This document shows, one piece after another, positions 1 through 6,800 of a stretch of DNA of 7,674 bases. The stretch spans positions 1 to 7,674 of the forward strand of contig JBPPNE010000195.1 in the NCBI GenBank assembly GCA_051306415.1, read 5' to 3'. A model generated the notes under the pieces. The model did no database searches. It worked only from the letters and a program-made list of their open reading frames with translations, and was not told the DNA's origin. How positions within the stretch are numbered: position 1 is the first letter of the stretch; each line of letters begins with the position of its first letter. A program made the position numbers and the translations under genes. Source of the stretch: CBDDRG01 sp051306415. GTDB taxonomy: Bacteria; Pseudomonadota; Gammaproteobacteria; Pseudomonadales; Porticoccaceae.

Positions 1-288
1 GGGCTGTCCTGCCGCGGCCGCGACGAACTCAAGAAGCTGTACGTCGACAAAGTGGACGAAGTCGCACCCGTGCCCTTTATTCAGAATCACGTTATCCAGG
101 TCGATGGCGATACAGCCACCGGCAATTGCGCGGTCGAGATCCGCCTGGTTCAGGACGGCAAGGCCTATACCGCCTGCGGCTATTACGACGACCAGTACCG
201 CCGCATCGGCGGCGCCTGGAAATTCGCCAAGCGCAAATTCAATCTGTTCCACTGGGTGCCGCTTGCCGAGGGCTGGGGCAAGAAATAA
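1..288 (+). CDS. SnoaL-like / NTF2-fold family protein, C-terminal part (5' end outside window)
   Basis: The reading frame is open from base 1 and stops at TAA 286-288, giving 95 visible residues; the true start lies upstream. The visible part resembles the second half of a SnoaL-like (nuclear transport factor 2 fold) domain: an 'NHVIQVDGDTATG' strand pair, a 'YYDDQYRRIGGAWKFAKR' stretch and a C-terminal 'WVPLAEGW' tail. In this family such segments form the curved beta-sheet of a small alpha+beta barrel. Members are polyketide or steroid cyclases, isomerases, dehydratases, or proteins of unknown function, and the catalytic residues are mostly in the missing N-terminal half, so no reaction can be assigned. 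A GTG at 52 could start a shorter product, but the homology-like sequence continues upstream of it, so I treat it as internal. No terminator is evident after the stop. Family placement is by recognition of the pattern, not by a search. Confidence 0.75.
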   Translation, partial: GLSCRGRDELKKLYVDKVDEVAPVPFIQNHVIQVDGDTATGNCAVEIRLVQDGKAYTACGYYDDQYRRIGGAWKFAKRKFNLFHWVPLAEGWGKK

Positions 289-352
289 GCAACCATGGGG
301 GTCAGCGGCATTGTTGATCCGCCAGCCAATACGTCGGCCTTGGAGTTGTTCA

Positions 353-442
353 AAGGCCGTGCTGGCAAGGGTTTCGCGAGCTCAGCCCGAGCGGCCTCGC
401 ACTGTTTGTGGCCGGATCGATAGGTTGCCGTTCGATGTGAGC
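353..442. repeat. Decayed copy of the composite palindromic repeat at 3546-3660
   Basis: Bases 353-394 align with 3547-3589: I count 32 identities in 42 aligned positions with a single one-base gap. The core is nearly intact (CGAGCTCAG then CGAGCGG, separated by CC here and AA there). Further on, 428-442 (CCGTTCGATGTGAGC) matches the start of the right arm at 3603-3617 at 13 of 15 positions, in the same order and orientation. The space between the arms is 33 nt here against 13 nt in the better copy, and the outer right arm is not recognisable. I infer an older, eroded insertion of the same intergenic element. Confidence 0.55.
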
Positions 443-461
443 CGAGCTGCCCCGCGTCTGA

Positions 462-485
462 TTAAGAACTGAAGTATGTTCTTAA
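462..485. promoter_or_regulatory. Perfect 8-bp inverted repeat, possible operator
   Basis: TTAAGAAC at 462-469 and GTTCTTAA at 478-485 are exact reverse complements separated by 8 nt. The AT-rich arms stand out from the GC-rich surroundings. No T-run follows, so it does not look like an intrinsic terminator for the preceding gene. It could be a binding site for a dimeric regulator or a small hairpin. The AAGAAC/GTTCTT core shares GAAC/GTTC with the second dyad at 550-575. Function is unproven. Confidence 0.4.
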
Positions 486-549
486 CGCCTTCTCAGTGGC
501 GATGACCGTCGACCGCCGTGGATGGCGGAGAAACCCCGGAGTCACAAAA

Positions 550-582
550 GAGTTCAGGAACAGAGTTCTGAACTCGTAAAAT
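550..582 (+). promoter_or_regulatory. Predicted sigma70-type promoter overlapped by a perfect dyad (candidate operator)
   Basis: TAAAAT at 577-582 matches the -10 consensus at 5 of 6 positions; TTCAGG at 553-558 is a weak -35 (3 of 6) with an 18-nt spacer. The dyad GAGTTCAG (550-557) / CTGAACTC (568-575), with 10 nt between its arms, covers the -35 and nearly all of the spacer. A smaller nested dyad GAAC-AGA-GTTC lies at 558-568. Transcription would begin near 589, leaving a leader of about 45-50 nt before the dehydrogenase start. A dyad of about 26 bp in this position is where a TetR-type repressor would typically bind, as is common for acyl-CoA dehydrogenase genes; that step is inference, and the arms do not match the FadR or PsrA sites I know. 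Confidence 0.4.
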
Positions 583-636
583 TCAGATCCCAGTGCTGGT
601 TGCGCAGCAGTAGCAGTCGTGACGAGGTAAATGGCG

Positions 637-2415
637 ATGACGGATTACCGGGCTCCCTTGGAGGAGATCAATTTTGTGATTAACGATCTGCTGGAGATCC
701 AGCGGATCGCCCTGTTGCCGGGATATGAGGAGGCCACCGCCGATCTGGTCGGCGCAATTCTGGCGGAAGCGGATCGTTTCTGCTCGGAGGTTATCGCTCC
801 CACCAACCAGACTGCCGACCGCGAAGGTTGTCGCGTCGAAAATCGCCAGGTGATAACCGCGCCAATACTCGACGGTCTGTACGAAGCTTTCCGCCAGGCC
901 GGCTGGAGCAGCTTGACCGGAGATCCCCGCTACGGTGGCCAGGGCCTGCCACAGTTGCTCGGCATCGCGGTGGACGAGATGTACCAGAGCGCGAATATGG
1001 CCTTTTCGCTGCTGCCGCTACTGACCACGGGCGTCATCACCGCACTCTCCCGCCACGGCAGCGAGGCGCAGAAAAACCGCTACCTGCCCAAGCTGATCAG
1101 TGGCGAATGGTCGGGCACGATGAATTTGACCGAGGCCCAGGCTGGCAGCGATCTCGCCGCGGTGCGCACGCGCGCGGTGCCCAAGGGCGACCATGACCTG
1201 ATCTACGGCCAGAAGATCTTCATCAGCTGGGGCGACCACAGCCAGGCGGCCAACATCGTCCACCTGGTGTTGGCGCGACGGCAGGGTGCTCCGGAGGGCA
1301 TCAAGGGCATCTCGCTGTTCGTGGTGCCCAAGTTTCTCGATGACGGCCACGGCGGGCTCGGCGCCCGCAACGATGTCTATGCGGTCAGTGTCGAACACAA
1401 GCTGGGCATCCACGCCAGCCCCACCTGCGTGCTCAATTTCGGCGATGACAGCGGCGCCGTCGGCTATTTGATCGGCGAGGAAAATCAGGGCCTCGTCTAC
1501 ATGTTCGCGATGATGAACCACGCTCGCCTCGGCGTCGGCCTGCAGGGCGTAGCCATCAGCGAGCGCGCCTATCAGCAAGCCGCGGCCTATGCCAAGAGCC
1601 GGTTGCAGGGCAATGTCAGCGGCCATCCGGATCGGGTCGCCATCATTCAGCATCCCGACGTTCGCCGCATGTTGATGCTGATGAAGGCGCAGATTGAGGC
1701 CGGCCGCGCGCTGACTTATTCGGCGTTGGCACACTGGGATTTTGCCAGCCGCAGTGCCGATGCCGATGCGCGCGCCTACCACCAGCGTCGGGTCGATCTG
1801 CTGACGCCGCTGGTCAAGGGCTGGTGTACCGAAACTGCCAACGAAGTCACCTCGCTGGGTGTTCAGATTCATGGCGGCATGGGCTTTATCGAGGAAACCG
1901 GTGCGGCTCAGCACCTGCGCGACGCTCGTGTCATGGCCATTTACGAAGGCACCAACGGCATTCAGGCGATGGATCTGGTCGGTCGCAAACTCCTGCGCGA
2001 CCAGGGCGAGGCCGCGCGCGAACTTCTCGCCGATCTGCAGGGAACCGTTGCCCTCTGTCGCGAGCAGCATCTCGACGCTATCGCCGACGCGGTCGCGCAG
2101 GCGCTCGCGGCCTGCGCGGAGGGTGTTCACGCGCTCTTTGCTGGGGTTCAGCAGCATCCCGATTTTGCCGGCGCGGTGGCCTTCAACCTGTTGATGCTGA
2201 TGGGTACCACGGTGGGCGGTTGCCTGCTCGCCAAAAGTGCGGCGCTCGCCACCGCGAAACTGGCGCGCAATGAGGGCAACTCCCGGTTTTTGAGCGCCAA
2301 GGTGACAACGGCGCGGTTCTTTGGCGAGCAGGTACTGGCGCGCACAGAGGCTTACCTGCGCGTGGTGAAGAGCGGCCATCGAGCCACCATGGGGTTGGTT
2401 GAGGAGCAGTTCTAG
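637..2415 (+). CDS. Acyl-CoA dehydrogenase with C-terminal extension domain (FadE/DmdC-like)
   Basis: A cytoplasmic FAD enzyme that introduces the alpha-beta double bond into an acyl-CoA, passing electrons to electron-transfer flavoprotein. Numbering from 637 gives 592 residues, the usual length of the long subfamily that includes 3-methylmercaptopropionyl-CoA dehydrogenase. Domains in order: short leader (MTDYRAPLEEINFVINDLL), N-terminal helical domain to about 155, beta domain with the signature MNLTEAQAGSD (162-172), helical C-terminal FAD domain with QIHGGMGF (410-417), and the catalytic-base motif YEGTNGIQ with Glu437. An extra C-terminal domain from about 460 ends in the familiar GHRATMGL tail. 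Two in-frame ATGs exist, 631 and 637. The GAGG at 624-627 is 3 nt from the first and 9 nt from the second, and family members commonly begin M-x-x-Y-x-A-P, so I prefer 637 (594 residues if 631). Substrate cannot be told: medium/long acyl-CoA, branched-chain or methylmercaptopropionyl-CoA are all possible. It is convergent with fldB; no clear terminator lies between. Confidence 0.93.
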   Translation: MTDYRAPLEEINFVINDLLEIQRIALLPGYEEATADLVGAILAEADRFCSEVIAPTNQTADREGCRVENRQVITAPILDGLYEAFRQAGWSSLTGDPRYGGQGLPQLLGIAVDEMYQSANMAFSLLPLLTTGVITALSRHGSEAQKNRYLPKLISGEWSGTMNLTEAQAGSDLAAVRTRAVPKGDHDLIYGQKIFISWGDHSQAANIVHLVLARRQGAPEGIKGISLFVVPKFLDDGHGGLGARNDVYAVSVEHKLGIHASPTCVLNFGDDSGAVGYLIGEENQGLVYMFAMMNHARLGVGLQGVAISERAYQQAAAYAKSRLQGNVSGHPDRVAIIQHPDVRRMLMLMKAQIEAGRALTYSALAHWDFASRSADADARAYHQRRVDLLTPLVKGWCTETANEVTSLGVQIHGGMGFIEETGAAQHLRDARVMAIYEGTNGIQAMDLVGRKLLRDQGEAARELLADLQGTVALCREQHLDAIADAVAQALAACAEGVHALFAGVQQHPDFAGAVAFNLLMLMGTTVGGCLLAKSAALATAKLARNEGNSRFLSAKVTTARFFGEQVLARTEAYLRVVKSGHRATMGLVEEQF

Positions 2416-2476
2416 GGTTCACGCGCACCCCACCCGCCGTTCCTTGAAATTCGCGCTTATCCCCGCGCGGGACGTG

Positions 2477-3010
2477 TTACTGATCGAGTGACGGCCCGAA
2501 CTCCCTGTCGATTTGCCCGCACCACTGGGCAATGCGCTCGTCGGTCAATGCGGCTTCGTTTTCATCGTCGAGGGCAAGACCGACAAAGTGGTTGCCGTCG
2601 GCGGTGAGGGCCCTGGATTCACTGAACTGGTAGCCGGCCACGGGCCATAGGCCGACAGCAACCGCCCCGAGATTGACGAGCCGGGCCCACAGATAGCCGA
2701 GGGCGTCCTGGAACCAGTCGGGGTAGCCAATCTGGTCGCCAAGACCAAAGAGCGCGATCTTCTTTCCCCGCCAATCGACGCTATCGAGCTCAGGCCAGAT
2801 TCCCTCCCAGTCCGCCTGGAGCTCGCCGTAGTCCCAGGTGGGGATGCCGAGGATGACGCACGCATAGTCCGTCGCCGTGGTGATGGGTTCCGCGGCGATA
2901 TTGAACAGGGTCACGCGGTCAGCGCCGAGCGCCGCCTGGATTTTCTCGGCGGCGATTTCGGTGTAGCAGGTGGACGAACCGTAGAACAGGGCGATCGGTG
3001 TGTGCGGCAT
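2477..3010 (-). CDS. fldB: Flavodoxin, FldB type
   Basis: A small FMN electron carrier of the cytoplasm, 177 residues (E. coli FldB is 173), long-chain flavodoxin class. From Met at 3010: FMN phosphate loop GSSTCYTE (11-18), first isoalloxazine loop GIPTWDYGE (55-63, Trp59), second loop GLGDQIGYPDWF (89-100, with Tyr96 placed to stack on the flavin), and a C-terminal FVGLALDDENE...LTDERI segment. The strings LFYGSSTCYTE, AAEKI and DERI are as in E. coli FldB as I remember it, which makes FldB more likely than FldA. The frame stays open far upstream inside trmL, but that part is out-of-frame trmL sequence. An ATG at 3025 would add five residues (MIELP); neither ATG has a good Shine-Dalgarno. 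It follows trmL by 28 nt (13 nt to the upstream ATG), so translation coupled to trmL is likely. Flavodoxins of this kind reduce radical-SAM and isoprenoid enzymes; the partner here is not shown by the sequence. Confidence 0.92.
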   Translation of the reverse strand: MPHTPIALFYGSSTCYTEIAAEKIQAALGADRVTLFNIAAEPITTATDYACVILGIPTWDYGELQADWEGIWPELDSVDWRGKKIALFGLGDQIGYPDWFQDALGYLWARLVNLGAVAVGLWPVAGYQFSESRALTADGNHFVGLALDDENEAALTDERIAQWCGQIDREFGPSLDQ

Positions 3011-3038
3011 GGGGAGTTCGATCATTCGCGGGCGAGGT

Positions 3039-3524
3039 CTATGACGGCTTGGCGGCGGCTGGGCTGGCGCCGGCAAACCCGAGTTGCCGCCAGGCTTCGT
3101 AGAGCACCACGGCGACGGCGTTGCTGAGCTTGAGGCTGCGGCTGCCCGCCTGCATCGGAATCCGCAGGCGATGGGCCGGTGTGATCGCGGCCAGAAAGTC
3201 TGCGCCAAGACCCCGGGTCTCGGGGCCAAAGACCAGGGTGTCACCGGCGGCAAAAGCGGTGTCGGCGTAGCCGGTCTCCCCTTTGGTGGTGATGGCGAAC
3301 ACCCGTTGCGGCTGCTGCTGTGCAACAAAGGCCGCCCAGCTCGGGTGGATGTCCACGCGCTGCCATTCGCGGTAGTCGAGCCCGGCGCGGCGCAGGCGCT
3401 TGTCGTCCATTGCGAAGCCGAGGGGCTCAATCAGGTGCAGGCGACAGTCGGTGTTGGCGCACAGGCGGATGATATTGCCCGTGTTGGGCGGTATTTCCGG
3501 TTCAAATAGCACTATGTGCAGCAT
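3039..3524 (-). CDS. trmL: tRNA (cytidine/uridine-34 2'-O)-methyltransferase TrmL
   Basis: A SPOUT-class methyltransferase that uses SAM to methylate the wobble-ribose of the two tRNA-Leu isoacceptors (C34 and cmnm5U34 in E. coli). The 161 residues compare with 157 in E. coli TrmL, formerly YibK. Visible family signatures: N-terminal LFEPEIPPNTGNIIRLCANT (6-25), DDKRLRRAGLDY (40-51), motif 2 LVFGPETRGLG (97-107), and motif 3 RIPMQAGSRSLKLSNAVAVV (121-140) followed by YEAWRQLG, which form the knotted SAM-binding site. The oddity is Lys132 in 'SLKLSN', where relatives I recall have Asn ('SMNLSN' or 'SLNLSN'). The ATG at 3524 fits the family's N-terminus exactly (MLHIVLFEPE); no strong Shine-Dalgarno precedes it. 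It is the first gene of a minus-strand pair with fldB. The foldback repeat at 3546-3660 begins only 21 bases upstream of its start codon, so its promoter must lie in or beyond the repeat. Confidence 0.95.
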   Translation of the reverse strand: MLHIVLFEPEIPPNTGNIIRLCANTDCRLHLIEPLGFAMDDKRLRRAGLDYREWQRVDIHPSWAAFVAQQQPQRVFAITTKGETGYADTAFAAGDTLVFGPETRGLGADFLAAITPAHRLRIPMQAGSRSLKLSNAVAVVLYEAWRQLGFAGASPAAAKPS

Positions 3525-3545
3525 CGGTTTTCAACTTGTAAAGCT

Positions 3546-3660
3546 TAAGGATGCGCTGAAAAGTCCTTCGACGAGCTCAGAACGAGCGGTAACTTGCTGA
3601 TTCCGTTCGTGGTGAGCTGGTCGAACCACGAATGGACACAGGTTGTTCAGAGCATCCTCA
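3546..3660. repeat. 115-bp composite palindromic intergenic repeat (foldback element)
   Basis: Three nested symmetries are visible. Outer arms 3546-3560 and 3646-3660 are reverse complements at 13 of 15 positions (GGATGCGCTGAA against TTCAGAGCATCC). Inner arms 3563-3589 and 3603-3629 are 27 nt each with 21 matching positions, separated by 13 nt. The right inner arm also folds on itself: TTCGTGG (3606-3612) pairs perfectly with CCACGAA (3626-3632), extended outward to CCG/TGG with one G-T pair. The core CCTTCGAC..GCTCAG..ACGA belongs to a pattern I recall from intergenic regions of many proteobacterial genomes, so a dispersed repeat family is likely. It has no coding capacity; if mobile, it depends on a transposase elsewhere. 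A partly decayed copy lies at 353-442. Confidence 0.8.
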
Positions 3661-3803
3661 ACATTAACATTGCATTCTGAGACCAGGAACTAACTGTGGG
3701 CATTATCGCTGCTTCCCCGACCTGGAAGACAGCCTGCCGTCAGTCGTCGCCGAAACCGGTGGGCAAGTAGTCCGCGTGGGTAGGATCGGGTCGCCGCAGT
3801 GTG

Positions 3804-3809
3804 TAGAAT
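3804..3809 (+). promoter_or_regulatory. Candidate -10 box for smc
   Basis: TAGAAT matches the sigma70 -10 consensus at 5 of 6 positions and sits 57 nt before the smc ATG. No convincing -35 lies 16-18 nt upstream (the hexamer at 17 nt is TAGGAT), so this would be a weak promoter. It is the only good -10-like hexamer I noticed between the repeat and smc. Confidence 0.3.
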
Positions 3810-3866
3810 CCTCCCCCTGACGCCCTGGGTCCGCCGGGGTGGTTGAAGCCCAGTCACGAGTCCCCG

Positions 3867-6800
3867 ATGCACTTGAAATGTATCAAGCTCGCCGGTTTTA
3901 AGTCTTTCGTCGATCCGACGACGGTGAACTTCCCGAGTTATCTGTGCGCGGTCGTTGGCCCCAATGGCTGCGGCAAGTCGAACATCATCGATGCGGTGCG
4001 CTGGGTGATGGGCGAAAGCTCCGCCAAGCAGCTGCGTGGCGAATCCATGGCGGATGTGATTTTTAACGGCTCCAGCGGGCGCAAGCCGGTCGGCCAGGCC
4101 TCCATTGAACTGGTGTTCGACAACGCCGACGGCGGTCTCGGCGGCGAGTATGGCGCCTATAGCGAAATCTCGATCCGCCGCAAGGTTACCCGTGATGGTC
4201 AGTCCAATTACTATCTGAATGGCAACAAATGCCGGCGGCGGGATATCACCGACGTCTTCCTCGGCACTGGGCTTGGGCCGCGCAGCTACGCGATCATTGA
4301 GCAGGGCATGATCTCCAACGTGATCGAGTCCCGGCCCGAGGAATTGCGGGTGTTTATCGAGGAGGCCGCGGGTATCTCCAAGTACCGCGAGCGCCGCAAG
4401 GAAACCGAGAGCCGGATTGCCCGCACCCGGGAGAACCTGGAGCGCCTGACCGATATCCGCGACGAACTTGCCCGCCAGCTACAGCGCCTGGAGCGCCAGG
4501 CCCAGGCGGCGGAGAAATACACCCAGTACAAGCGCGAGGAGCGCCAGCTCAAGGCCCAGCTGCTCGCGCTGCGCTGGCGCGACTACGATAGCGCCGGGGC
4601 GGCCACCCGCAAGGCGATCGCGGAGGAGGAGTTGAAAGTCGAGGCGCTCCTCGCCGAGCGCGCGGGTTGCGACACCCGGATAGAAAAGCGCCGCCTCGAA
4701 CACACCGCCCAAACCGACGCCTTCAACCAGATTCAAAGCAATTACTACGCTATTGGCGCCGAGGTTGCGCGCCTCGAACAGTCGATTCAGCACAGCCGCG
4801 AACGCATCCAGGCACTGGAGCGCGACCTGGCGCAAACCGCTCGCAACTGGACTGAGTCCACCGAGCATTTGCAGGCGGATCGCCAAAAGCGGGCGGGGTG
4901 GGAAGCGGAGATTCGAGAGCTTGAGCCCGATCTCCACCGTGCCCGCGAACTTGAAGCGGCGACCGCGGCGGAGTTGGCCGCCGCGGAAACGGCCATGCAG
5001 GCCTGGCAAAAGCAGTGGGATGAATTCAGCGAGGCCGCCGCTGCGCCGCCTCGGCAGGCGGAAGTACAGCAGTCGCGGATTCAGCAGCTGGAGCAGGGAT
5101 TGCGTCGTCTTGGTGAGCGCATCAATAACCAGAACCAGAGCTATGCGGCGCTCGAAGCCACGCCGGCCGTCGATGGCAGCGCCGATCTGGCGCAACAGTT
5201 GGCGGCGACCGAAGCCTTGGGGACAGCCAAGCAGGCGCAATTGCAGGAGGCTGTCGCCAGCATCGACAGCCATCGCAAGGCCAGTATCGAGATTGCCCGT
5301 CATCTCGCCGCCGCGAGAGAGAAAATGCACCGCTTACGCGGCCGCCAGTCCTCGCTGGAGGCGCTCCAGCAGGCGGCGCTGACCGGCGACAAGGGACAGG
5401 TTCGCTGGTTGGCGGAGCAGGGCCTCGCCGCGACGGCCCGCATTGCCGATGCCATTCAGGTTGCCAGTGGCTGGGAAACCGCTGTTGAAACCGTGCTTGG
5501 CGATTACTTGCAGGCGGTCTGGGTCGATAATCTGGAACCGTTTCTGGACCGCCTGCGCGGTCTCAAGTCGGGCAATCTCGCGCTGGTTGAACCAGGTCTT
5601 GACCGGGCAGCCAGTCACCATACCGGTAGTGATCTGGCGGCGCAGGTGGGCGAGGGCCCCGCGCGCCGTCTGCTCCACGGCGTCTACGCCGCCGATAGCC
5701 TGGCGGCGGCACTCGGAGTGCGGACTCGCCTGGGCGAGGGAGAATCGGTGGTGACGCGCGACGGTCTCTGGCTGGGGAGCAACTGGGTGCGGGTTGCCCG
5801 TGGCACCGATGCCGGCACGGGGATTCTTGAGCGCAAGCGCGAACTAAGCGAGGTCGCTACTCAACTGGGGACCGTTCAGCGGGAAGTCGATACCCAGCTC
5901 GCGGCACAGTCGGCCGCGGAAATCGAGCTGGCCCGCCTCGAACAGGTTCGCGAGGCTATCGCCAGGGATATCGCCGTCCAGCAGCGCCAGTATGCCGATC
6001 TGCGCTCGCGCTTTAGTGCGGAGAAGGCGAGGGCGGAACAACTCGCGGTGCGCCGTCAAACCTTGAAACAGGATCTCGCGGAAGCCAGCGCTCAACAGAA
6101 GCAGGAGCAGGTACATCTTGCGGCTGCCCGTCAGCTCCTGGCGCAGGCGCTGGATGCCATGGCGCTGGACGACCAGCGTCGGAAACAGTTGCAGCGGGAG
6201 CGGGACAGCTGTCGGGCTCGCCTTGACGATATCCGCACGCTGGCACGTCAGCACCGCGACCGCGCGCACGAACTCGCGTTGCGGCAGCAATCGGTGAGCG
6301 CTCAGTTGACCTCCATTCGCGCCGGTATCGAGCGGCTCGAGGTTCAGGTCGCTCGCTTGAGCGAGCGACGGGCAGCCCTCGAAGCCAGTGTTGGTGAGCA
6401 GCGCGACCCCACCGTGGAGCTGGAACGTAGCCTTCAGGAGAAGCTGGGATCGCGGTTGCAGGTCGAGACCGCGCTGACCGACGCCCGCGCCGCGGTCGAT
6501 GCCACCGAGCAGGACGTCCGCGCGTTGGAGCGGCAGCGCTCAGGATTGGAGCAGCAGCTCCAGGATCAACGCACCACTCTTGAACAACAGCGTCTGGCGG
6601 CTCAGGAATTGGTCACCCGCTGCAGTACCCTGGCGGAGCAGGTCGCTGAGCAGGATTTCGAGCTGCCCGCCTTGCTCGCGCTGCTACCCGAAGGGGCTGA
6701 TCCGGACCAGTGGGAGCAACAGCTCGGGCAAATCGACAGCCGGATCCAGCGTCTCGGGCCGATCAATCTGGCGGCCGTCGACGAATACCAGACCGAATCC

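Larger units (their letters stand above)
289..630. other. Intergenic region upstream of the acyl-CoA dehydrogenase gene
   Basis: This stretch of about 340 bases has no convincing gene. The short open frames running into it from the left are out-of-frame shadows of the SnoaL-like gene and match nothing I recognise. It does hold structure, listed separately: a decayed copy of a palindromic repeat (353-442), a perfect 8-bp dyad at 462-485, and a perfect 8-bp dyad overlapping a predicted promoter at 550-582. The SnoaL-like gene is therefore probably not cotranscribed with the dehydrogenase from an upstream promoter alone. Confidence 0.6.
3525..3866. other. Divergent intergenic region between trmL and smc
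   Basis: About 340 bases with no gene I can support. The trmL-proximal third is filled by the 115-bp composite repeat (3546-3660). The smc-proximal part holds a candidate -10 box (3804-3809) and otherwise shows no tRNA, riboswitch or terminator pattern. A short minus-strand open frame at 3690-3872 overlaps the smc start and matches no family I know. Confidence 0.6.

Noticed and set aside
1018..2379. 453-codon open frame on the minus strand opposite the acyl-CoA dehydrogenase gene
   Set aside because: It lies wholly antisense to a gene with clear family motifs; its product is low-complexity A/G/R/H-rich sequence without recognisable domain, the usual by-product of GC-rich codon use.
2416..2476. 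Intrinsic terminator between the convergent dehydrogenase and fldB genes
   Set aside because: Only short GC palindromes such as CCCGCGCGGG are present; there is no stable stem followed by a T-run on either strand.
3011..3430. N-terminal extension of the flavodoxin frame to 317 residues
   Set aside because: The extra part is the out-of-frame reading of trmL; flavodoxin homology begins at about 2996 and the total would be far too long for the family.
3843..3866. TTG at 3843 as the smc start
   Set aside because: It would add eight residues before the conserved MHLKCIKLAGFKSF start, with no ribosome-binding site that favours it.
4479..5330. 283-codon minus-strand frame, and a 209-codon plus-strand frame at 4753-5382, inside smc
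   Set aside because: Both are out-of-frame shadows of smc with biased L/R/S/A composition and no motif; the smc frame carries all conserved features.
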